41,166 nucleotides of DNA, from the NCBI GenBank assembly GCA_902825795.1, contig CADECG010000016.1, positions 1-41,166 of the forward strand. Direction: 5' to 3'. The translations under genes were made by a program, and so were the position numbers. Shown here in pieces: positions 30,650 to 38,700 of this stretch; positions within the stretch are counted from its first letter, which is position 1; every line of letters begins with the position of its first letter. Source of the DNA: an uncultured Bacteroidota bacterium (lineage in GTDB: Bacteria > Bacteroidota > Bacteroidia > Flavobacteriales_F > PHOS-HE28). The notes below the pieces were generated by a model. The model ran no database searches. It was not told the origin of the DNA and saw only the letters and a list, made by a program, of their open reading frames with translations.

Positions 30650-32012
30650 TCCTTTCATCCCCCTTCCGGTAGTCGACGTAATGCACGAAGAACTGCAACA
30701 TCTCATCAGTGGTGCGCATCAGTTTGCTATCTGTGCCGGTGATGGCGCGCGGTGGATCGAACGCTTGTTGCGGATTGTCCGCGGAGTTGTCGAAAGTCCC
30801 TTCCACATGGATCACCGTACCGCTGTTCAGCGGTAGCATGTGTGGGAACGTGTAGGTGTATTGCCAACGGAAGTCCCAGTCGTTGATGCGCACCAACGGC
30901 ACCGTATCGTTGGCAGGCGTAACGGCATACGCCAAAAAACGTGTGCCCAGCAAGTGCATGTGCGGGTTGATGCTCAGCACGCTGATGTCCTCCTTCACTT
31001 CCAGCATGGTGTGGAAGGTCTTTACCTCGCCCGGCTTCAAGTACAATGGTGGTTCAATGGGTGTATGCGTACTGCCAAGAAAGAGTTCGCGCAGCGGTCG
31101 TTCGGGTGCGCGCGGGGCGAAGTAGAGGTTGAAGTGGGAGTGATCGCTGGTATCGCGGGAAGAAGGACCGTAGTGCAACGTGTTGAGCAGGAAAGCACCG
31201 CGCGCGCTCAGGCGCAGGCCTCCAATGCCCTCGGGGTATTGGGCTGGTGCCATGCCGGGCAGGTAGTTGATCGCGCTGGGTACGAGCGCTGGCCAGGTCC
31301 CATCATCGTTCTGTAGCTGCAACCATGCAAAGGCGTCAATGCCTTCCACCTGTTCGGCATCCAGATAGGCCTTGCCCAAGAACGGATCGGCCTTCGCGCC
31401 GGTGGCGTAGTTGATCAACGCGCCGTTCATGTGGTGTACCGCCCGCCGGTTGCCGGGCACGAATTCGATGGCGCGCAGGAACGTATCGCGCTCCAATACG
31501 AAGGGCGCCTTGGTGATCACGAAACGATCGCGCGCATCGCCGGGGATCGGGAAGACATCCGGTATCCCCACCACGGCATCCGGCTTTCCCAACCCGCCAT
31601 CAGGGACCTTAGTAGCGGTCTTCGCAATCAGCGCCGGATCGCCCTGAACGGCGCCTTGGTCAACCCACTTTGCGATCAATGCGATATCGCGTTGGGCGAG
31701 CACACGTTCACCGAGGAAGTGTGAGTAGGAAGTATCCGCGGGCCACGGGGGCATGTAACCGGCGACGGTCACCTTCTTGATCGTCTTCGCTTTACGGCGA
31801 ACATCATCGTAGGTGATCAAACTGAACGGTGCCGCCTGTTCGGGCCGGTGGCAAGGCAGACAGTTCGTATGGATGATCGGTGCAATGTGCTCGGCGAAAG
31901 TCACCGTGTCGGGTAGCGGAACCGCATCATTGGAGTTCCGCCCATGCTCTCCACCGGCGCAGCCGACGAGCAACAGCAGGAATACCAAAGCGACGGGACT
32001 GTGACAATGCAT
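30579..32012 (-). CDS. Lipoprotein fusing a cytochrome c heme site to a PHM-like copper monooxygenase domain
   Basis: This is a 477-residue protein with a lipoprotein signal (LLLLVGC, Cys18). An N-terminal cytochrome c-like domain has heme motif CLPCH (Cys51, Cys54, His55) and a possible axial Met in YMPPWP (Met87). The rest matches the copper type II, ascorbate-dependent monooxygenase fold (peptidylglycine hydroxylating, PHM). The CuH ligands would be His193-His194 and His280, and the CuM ligands His351-x-His353 and Met438, a full set in the right order. The heme could deliver the electrons that ascorbate gives in animals, which is inference. The ATG at 32012 shares a base with the redoxin stop (TGATG). 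Its tail overlaps the EamA gene by 71 bp. The substrate is unknown. Confidence 0.82.
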   Translation of the reverse strand: MHCHSPVALVFLLLLVGCAGGEHGRNSNDAVPLPDTVTFAEHIAPIIHTNCLPCHRPEQAAPFSLITYDDVRRKAKTIKKVTVAGYMPPWPADTSYSHFLGERVLAQRDIALIAKWVDQGAVQGDPALIAKTATKVPDGGLGKPDAVVGIPDVFPIPGDARDRFVITKAPFVLERDTFLRAIEFVPGNRRAVHHMNGALINYATGAKADPFLGKAYLDAEQVEGIDAFAWLQLQNDDGTWPALVPSAINYLPGMAPAQYPEGIGGLRLSARGAFLLNTLHYGPSSRDTSDHSHFNLYFAPRAPERPLRELFLGSTHTPIEPPLYLKPGEVKTFHTMLEVKEDISVLSINPHMHLLGTRFLAYAVTPANDTVPLVRINDWDFRWQYTYTFPHMLPLNSGTVIHVEGTFDNSADNPQQAFDPPRAITGTDSKLMRTTDEMLQFFVHYVDYRKGDERISLAPTAPAPPLRALSGGVATTH

Positions 32013-32623
32013 CACTCGGCACTTTCGTCGTTGTACGCGCACTCCACGATGCAGCCCAAGGCCTTCACTTCAGCAATGGGCGGCGGCGCATTCGCGGCCA
32101 ACGCGTTCAGGGCATCGCGCAAGTAGTGCTCGTTGGCGGTCCGCTTGCGGCCCTCGCGCACAGCGCTGTTGTCCAAGGCGCCACGGTACAGGACCGACCC
32201 GTCCAGAGCGATCAAGAAGGCTTCTGGTGTCACGCGGGCGCGCAGTGCATGGGCGAGCTCGCACGCGGGGTCCATCATCTGCGGAAAGTCGAGCCCGTGA
32301 GAACGCGCGAACACTGCTGCACTGTCACGCACGATGAAAGGAGCAGGGTAAAAGCCCACCATCGCCAAACCTGTCGGTAGTGCGCGTTGCAGGCTATCCA
32401 GCAACGGCACGTAGCCCAAGGTCATCGGGCATTCGGGGTCGAGGGTTATGTACAACGTGGCCTTGGCGCCTTCCATGACGCGGAGCCCGGTGAGGCTGCC
32501 GTCCAAGCGCTCAAACTCCAAATGATCCAAATGGGAACTCGTCATGTCCGGGCGCTTTGCTGGTTGTGAGCACCCGCATCCTAGCGCGCTCAGGCCCAAC
32601 ATCAACGAAACGCAGGACGGCAT
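32012..32623 (-). CDS. Redoxin/thioredoxin-like lipoprotein coupled to the PHM-like gene
   Basis: This is a 203-residue protein. A lipoprotein-like signal ends at LSALGC (Cys16; Cys18 is also near). The thioredoxin-fold core has DPECPMTLGYVPLLDSL with a single Cys65 where peroxiredoxin-like proteins have the reactive Cys, then DPACELAHALRARVTPEAFLI with the cis-Pro of TP. The LGCIVECA ending (Cys191, 195) is typical of the redoxins that travel with PHM-like oxidases. A CxxC is absent, so it is not a standard thioredoxin. Coupling with the next gene suggests it serves that protein. ATG at 32623 is chosen for the signal peptide; an ATG at 32653 is possible. Confidence 0.8.
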   Translation of the reverse strand: MPSCVSLMLGLSALGCGCSQPAKRPDMTSSHLDHLEFERLDGSLTGLRVMEGAKATLYITLDPECPMTLGYVPLLDSLQRALPTGLAMVGFYPAPFIVRDSAAVFARSHGLDFPQMMDPACELAHALRARVTPEAFLIALDGSVLYRGALDNSAVREGRKRTANEHYLRDALNALAANAPPPIAEVKALGCIVECAYNDESAE

Positions 32624-32733
32624 TCGCACGGAAGCGAATGTACCGGTCAACATGGCCGAGCTCCGGGAGCTTCTCCGCTTTTCCATCTTTGCGCCCGCGA
32701 CGTCGCAGGTTTCCAGGACGACCGCCCCACATC

Positions 32734-34275
32734 ATGAGCAATCAAGAAGACCGTCTCAAGACGCTTATCGGCCATGCCAAGGAGTATGGCTTCGTGTTCC
32801 AAAGCAGCGAGATCTACGATGGCCTGAGCGCCACGTACGATTACGGCCCATACGGCGCTGAGCTGAAGAACAATATCCGGCAGTACTGGTGGGCAGCCAT
32901 GACCAAGCTCAACGAGAACATCGTGGGGTTGGACGCGGCGATCTTCATGCACCCCACCGTGTGGAAGGCGAGTGGGCACGTTGACGCATTCAACGACCCC
33001 TTGATCGACAACAAGGACAGCAAGAAGCGTTATCGTGCCGATGTGCTCTTGGAAGACCACATGGCCAAGTACGCGGACAAGATCGAGAAGGAGACCGAGA
33101 AGGCGAAGAAGAAGTTCGGCGAAGCCTTCAACGAAGAACAGTTCCGCGCGACGAACCCGAACGTACTGCGCGCACAGGAGCGCATCAACGCCGTGGAAGG
33201 AAGGATGAAGACCGCGCTCGAAGCGAACGACCTCGAAGCGGTGCGCCAACTGATCATCGACGAGGAGATCAAGTGCCCGATTAGCGGCACGGCGAACTGG
33301 ACCGAAGTACGGCAGTTCAACCTGATGTTCGCTACCGAGCTCGGCAGCGTGAGCGGTGAGAGCAGCACGATCTACCTGCGACCCGAAACCGCACAAGGCA
33401 TCTTCGTCAACTTCCTCAACGTGCAGAAGAGCGCGCGCATGAAGATCCCCTTCGGCATTGCGCAAACGGGCAAGGCGTTCCGCAACGAGATCGTGGCGCG
33501 ACAGTTCATCTTCCGTATGCGGGAGTTCGAGCAGATGGAGATGCAGTTCTTCGTGAAGCCGGGCACCGAGATGGAATGGTACAACGCGTGGAAGGAGAAG
33601 CGCATCGCCTGGCACCGTGCACTGGGCATGCCCGTGGAGAACTACCGCTTCCATGATCACATCAAGCTCGCGCACTACGCCAACGCTGCTTGTGACATCG
33701 AGTTCAAATTCTCCTTCGGCTTCAAGGAGCTCGAGGGCATCCATTCGCGTACCGACTTCGACCTGAAGAAGCACGAGGAGTTCAGCGGCAAGAAGCTGCA
33801 GTTCTTCGATCCCGAGACGAACGAGAGCTACGTGCCTTATGTGGTGGAGACGAGCATCGGCTTGGACCGCATGTTCCTCGCCGTGCTGAGCGCAGCGTAC
33901 GAAGAAGAGAAACTGGAGAACGGCGAGGACCGCGTGGTGCTCCGCATTCCCGCTCCCCTCGCTCCCGTGAAGGTGACCGTGATGCCGCTGGTGAAGAAGG
34001 ACGGACTGCCGGAGAAGGCACGTGCGATCATCGACGGCCTGAAGCTCTCGCATAATTGCCAGTACGACGAGAAGGACAGCATCGGCAAACGCTATCGCCG
34101 TCAGGATGCCATCGGCACTCCCTATTGCATCACCGTGGACTACGACACGATGACGAACGACACGGTCACACTGCGCGACCGCGACACCATGCTACAGGAA
34201 CGCGTGGCGATAGCCGACCTCGACCGGATCGTGAGCGAGAAGGTGGACCTGCGAAAGTTGTTGAAGCAGTTGTGA
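32734..34275 (+). CDS. glyQS: Glycyl-tRNA synthetase, single-chain (alpha2) type
   Basis: This is a 513-residue class II enzyme that charges tRNA-Gly. The start MSNQEDRLKTLIGHAKEYGFVFQSSEIYDGLSATYDYGPYG is typical. Motif 2 lies around STIYLRPETAQGIFVNF and the following GKAFRNEI...FRMREFEQMEMQFF. Motif 3 is VVETSIGLDRMFLAVL, and the C-terminal anticodon-binding domain starts near APVKVTVMPLV. This is the archaeal/eukaryotic-like form used by Bacteroidota, rather than the two-chain GlyQ/GlyS. The open frame extends upstream to 32557, but ATG at 32734 is the family start and leaves a divergent promoter region against the redoxin gene. Confidence 0.95.
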   Translation: MSNQEDRLKTLIGHAKEYGFVFQSSEIYDGLSATYDYGPYGAELKNNIRQYWWAAMTKLNENIVGLDAAIFMHPTVWKASGHVDAFNDPLIDNKDSKKRYRADVLLEDHMAKYADKIEKETEKAKKKFGEAFNEEQFRATNPNVLRAQERINAVEGRMKTALEANDLEAVRQLIIDEEIKCPISGTANWTEVRQFNLMFATELGSVSGESSTIYLRPETAQGIFVNFLNVQKSARMKIPFGIAQTGKAFRNEIVARQFIFRMREFEQMEMQFFVKPGTEMEWYNAWKEKRIAWHRALGMPVENYRFHDHIKLAHYANAACDIEFKFSFGFKELEGIHSRTDFDLKKHEEFSGKKLQFFDPETNESYVPYVVETSIGLDRMFLAVLSAAYEEEKLENGEDRVVLRIPAPLAPVKVTVMPLVKKDGLPEKARAIIDGLKLSHNCQYDEKDSIGKRYRRQDAIGTPYCITVDYDTMTNDTVTLRDRDTMLQERVAIADLDRIVSEKVDLRKLLKQL

Positions 34276-34288
34276 TCTTCGGGACCTG

Positions 34289-35512
34289 ATGGCCCGCAAA
34301 CACCGCAACAAGACCCCAGGCTGCCCGAACTGCGGTGCGGATCTCCGCAAGGAGTTTGAATTCTGTCCGCATTGCGGCCAGGAGAACCACGACCTGCGTG
34401 TTCCCTTCAAGACCTTCCTGTACGAGTTCGTGGAGAACCTCACGCACTTCGATACGAAACTGTGGAACACGCTGAAGGTCATCTTCTCAAAGCCGGGGCA
34501 GCTGACGAAGGATTATGTGGAGGGCAAGCGGGCGCGGTACGTCCACCCGGCCCGGTTCTACGTGTTCGTGAGCGTCATCTTCTTCGCGCTGCTCACGCTG
34601 TGGATGGATCGCGCCGTAGAATCGGGCAAGGCGCTTACAACAAGTCGTTCAGGTGACCCCAGCCTTCGCACCGCGAGGTTGGATGACATACTTCCGGACA
34701 GCATTGAGCGGACCTTGTTCTGGGATAGTTTGGAGATGGATGATGTGGAAGTGGACGTCCCCATCGACACTCCGTTCTACCAAGCAGCGGCTGAGCGGAT
34801 CCGCAAGCCCTCCCCGAGCGTTCTGGATTCCCTTCTGGCCGGAAGCGATACGGACACCATGCCGGGTACACGCGCATCGCTTCGTTCCGCGTTGGCCCAC
34901 CTGCCGAACGCCGACAGCCTGAACGTACCTTATCGTGTGGTCGTCAATGGGGTTTTGACCTCGTTCACCAAGCGCGATGAGGAGGCCCTCTTCCATACAG
35001 GCGATATGACGGATGCGGATGTTGATTCTCTTCTGGGTGACCAACGCGATTCAGTGAGTTGGTTCGAGCGACGGGCGATCCGGGCGCTGGGCCGTTTGGA
35101 CCTTGCTACTGCGACGGGAAAGAAACAGCTGGGTCATGCGGTAGTGAAAGCGGTTTCGGTGGTCATGTTCATCCTGATGCCGTTCACGGCGGTATTGCTA
35201 CTGTGGATCTTCTTTCGAAAGCGGTACTACTGGGAGCACCTGATATTCTCGGTGCATATCCACACCATCTACTTCCTCTTCTTCATTGCGGTGCTGGTTA
35301 TGGCCTTGCTCGTGCACACGGAGTGGCCGTCGTGGGTCGGCTTGTTGATCACACTCTTCTGTATCGTTTACCTGCTGCTCTGTTTGAAGCGGGTTTACGG
35401 TAAGGATTGGCTTTCTACGGGTCTTCGTTTCCTGCTGATGAGCGTGCCTTACCTGGCCGCATTTATCGTGCTCTTGATCGTGGGTTTGGTCTGGGGATTC
35501 TTCACGCTTTAG
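34289..35512 (+). CDS. DUF3667 zinc-ribbon membrane protein
   Basis: This is a 407-residue protein with an N-terminal zinc ribbon (CPNC at 12-15 and CPHC at 26-29). The DUF3667 block follows (FLYEFVENLTHFDTKLWNTLKVIFSKPGQLTKDYVEGKRARYVHPARFYVFVS). One membrane segment is near 90-107. A soluble loop of about 180 residues comes next, then a cluster of about four C-terminal helices (VVMFILMPFTAVLLLWIFF onward). The family is common in Bacteroidota and has no known function. The gene follows glyQS by 13 bp and is probably co-transcribed with it. Confidence 0.87.
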   Translation: MARKHRNKTPGCPNCGADLRKEFEFCPHCGQENHDLRVPFKTFLYEFVENLTHFDTKLWNTLKVIFSKPGQLTKDYVEGKRARYVHPARFYVFVSVIFFALLTLWMDRAVESGKALTTSRSGDPSLRTARLDDILPDSIERTLFWDSLEMDDVEVDVPIDTPFYQAAAERIRKPSPSVLDSLLAGSDTDTMPGTRASLRSALAHLPNADSLNVPYRVVVNGVLTSFTKRDEEALFHTGDMTDADVDSLLGDQRDSVSWFERRAIRALGRLDLATATGKKQLGHAVVKAVSVVMFILMPFTAVLLLWIFFRKRYYWEHLIFSVHIHTIYFLFFIAVLVMALLVHTEWPSWVGLLITLFCIVYLLLCLKRVYGKDWLSTGLRFLLMSVPYLAAFIVLLIVGLVWGFFTL

Positions 35513-35686
35513 GTGCGTTAGGCGGTTTTTGAGCAACTTCTTGGCTCTTTGCGCGTCGGAACTCCGCTTCCGGCGACGTATTCGTCTGATAGTTGGCACT
35601 ACAAATCGACGAGAACCAAGGTCATGGCTGAAGAGCAGGAGGTGAAAGGCCCCGTCCCTGACGGCCAAGCAGGGCATTGGATTACC

Positions 35687-35716
35687 TTGCGCGTCCTTTT
35701 CACGGGGGTAGTTTCC
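35687..35716 (+). promoter_or_regulatory. Possible promoter of the giant repeat protein gene
   Basis: TTG (35687-35689), 19 bp, then TAGTTTCC (35709-35716) follows the Bacteroidota spacing; the last two bases do not match TAnnTTTG. If used, transcription would begin close to the GTG at 35723, which would be nearly leaderless. Confidence 0.25.
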
Positions 35717-35722
35717 ATAGGT

Positions 35723-38700
35723 GTGACGAACGGCAGCGAACAGTTGAACAGGACGGGCAAAGGGCTGGCAGCAGCCCTTTTGCTGGCTTTGGCGGTGAGC
35801 GGGGTGCAAGCGCAGAGCTTTTTGATCAGCGATGGACCTACGGTGAACAGCTGCACTGGCAACTTGTACGATAGTGGTGGCGCAGGCGGCGATTACGGAA
35901 ATGGCGAGGATCTCACGCTTACGCTCTGCCCCAGTGGTGGTGCGAACAGCGGTCTTCCGACGTCCGTGACCTTCGTGAGTTGGAGCGTGCAGCTGCTTGG
36001 CGTTTTCGACCAGTTGGAGATACATGACGGTACATCGACCGCTGCACCGACGCTGGTAACCGGTTCGGGGCTGGTGTCATTAGCGGGCCAAACGTTCATC
36101 GCCACGAACCCAAGTGGCTGCCTCACCTTCCATTGGACAAGCGATTTACTGTTGGCCGGCGCTGGTTGGAATGCAACGATCAACACGGCCCCCGATGCGG
36201 GACTGAACGGCTCGAACTCCGTTTGCAGCGATGGGGCGTCGTTCAATCTCTTCAATTTTTTGGGCGGTACTCCGGATGCTGGTGGAACATGGACCGATCC
36301 CGGAAGCCTTGCGCATGGAGCTACCTACAACCCTGCCGTGGATGCTGGTGGTGCTTATACCTATACGGTGAGCGGTGGCAGCGCCTGTAGCAACGCCTCG
36401 GCGACCGTGACGGTGATCGAGAGTGCTGCGGTGGATGCGGGTAGCAATGGCAGCGTGAGCGTGTGCAGCAACGAGTTACCATTCAACTTGTTCGGACAAT
36501 TGGGCGGAACGCCTGATAATACTGGCGCGTGGACCGGTCCGGGTGCCTTGCCTGTTCCGGCTACGTATACGCCGGGCACGAGCACGGCCGGTGTTTATAC
36601 TTACACGGTAACCGCGCAACCACCCTGTAACAATGCCACCGCGACTGTTACCGTAACCGAGACGGTTGCCCCCAACGCCGGCTCGAACGCGACGGAAACC
36701 ATATGCAGCGATGCGGCCAACTTCAACATGCTTTTGCAGTTGGGTGGGAATCCACAAGCCGGCGGCGTTTGGACCCGGCCCAACAGTACGGTGCACCCGA
36801 ATAACATCTTCAACCCGGGGACGGACCAGCCCGGCGATTGGACCTACACGGTGCTAGGCACGGGGCCCTGTGCCGATGCAACTGCGGTGCTGACGATCGC
36901 AGTGATCGATGCCCCCGATGCCGGTAGCAATGGCAGCATCACGGTTTGCAGCACCGATGCTTCGTTCGTGCTGCTGGACGAATTGGGCGGAACACCGGAC
37001 AACAATGGGACATGGACCGGTCCCGGTGGTGCTTTCGGCGGAACGTTCACGCCGGGGATCCATCAAGCCGGCGTGTACACGTACACGGTGCCCGGCCAAA
37101 GCCCTTGCGCCGCTGACCTGGCCACGGTAACGGTTACCGTGAACAATGCACCTGATGCGGGCGGCAATGCGAGCATCAGCAAGTGCAGTAACGATCCCAT
37201 TTTCAGTTTGTTCAATACGTTGACCGGTTCGCCCGATGCTGGTGGCACGTGGGCCGGCCCAAGTGCCACCACCGGCAACTTCAACCCGGCCACTATGCTG
37301 CCGGGTGTATATACCTACACCAAAACGGGCCTGGCGCCATGCGCAGCCGCTTCGGCAACGGTTACTGTCAGTGTCAGCACGGCCCCGGTTGCTGGCGGTA
37401 ATGCCAGTGTTCTCGTATGCAGCAACGATGCGGCCTTCAGCTTGTTCGCTGAACTCGCCGGGACTCCTGACAACAACGGTGCATGGACAGCGCCCGGCAA
37501 TGTGCCGCACGGCAACAGTTTCGATCCGAGCAACGACCCGCCAGGCGTCTATACCTACACGGTTCCCGGGGTTGCGCCTTGCGCAGCGGCCAATGCAACG
37601 GTCACTGTATCGGTTACCCAAGCTCCTGATCCCGGCACCAGCGGCACACTCACTGTTTGCAGCAATGGCACTAACACCCCGTTGCTCCAATTCCTCTCAG
37701 GCGCCGATGCCGGTGGAACTTGGACACGGCCGAACGGCACGAGCCATCCTTCCGGCGCTTACGATCCGGCCAACGTGAACCACGCGGCCGGGGTGTACAC
37801 CTACACATTGATCGGTGCGAACCCTTGTGCAAATGCCCAATCGACGGTGACGGTGACGGAGAACCCGGCAGCGCGTGCGGGTACTGACGGCACGATCACG
37901 GTGTGCAGTAATGGTAGTTCGTTCAACCTACTAACAGTGTTGGGCAATAGCCCGAACGGGAACGGCACATGGACCCCTCCAGGTGGTGGTGCCAGCAACG
38001 GCACGTTCGTGCCGGGCACCAGCTTGGCGGGACAATATCGTTATGTGGTGATCGGGTTGGCGCCCTGTACCAACGACACCTCATTTGCCACTGTTAACGT
38101 GGTGGCCCCACCGAACCCTGGAACCAATGGCGCAGTAACTGTTTGCAGCAATGGGGCCAGCTTCCCGCTGTTCGGTTACCTCGGAGGTACACCACAGGGC
38201 GGCGGTACATGGCGCAACCCCCTTAACCAAGTGGTTGCCAGCGGCAATTACGTTCCGGGAACCAGCATTCCCGGCATCTACACCTACACCGTTACCGGCA
38301 CCACCCCTTGCGCCAACGAGAGTGCCGTGGTTACGGTAACGCAGGTGAGTGCCCCCAACGCCGGAGGTGATGATACACGCACCGTATGCAGCAACATGCA
38401 GCCGGTGAACCTGTTCCAAGAGCTGAACGGAAATCCGGAGTCCGGCGGCACATGGACCGGTCCTGGTGGTGCCCACAGTGGCACGTTCATTCCGGGTACC
38501 GACGCTGCTGGTGTATACACCTATACCGTGACAGGCACCGCACCGTGTGCCGACGACCTGGCTACTGTGACCATGGTAGTGAATCCTGCCCCCAACGCTG
38601 GTGGCGACGGAGCCATAACCGTATGCGAGGACGTGGTTCTCGTGGACCTCTTCACCGCTTTAGTAGGTCCTTTTGATGCGGGCGGAACGTGGGATGATCA

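Noticed and set aside
32647-34053. 468-codon open frame antisense to glyQS
   Set aside because: It mirrors the codon pattern of a highly conserved synthetase and has no recognisable domain or signal.
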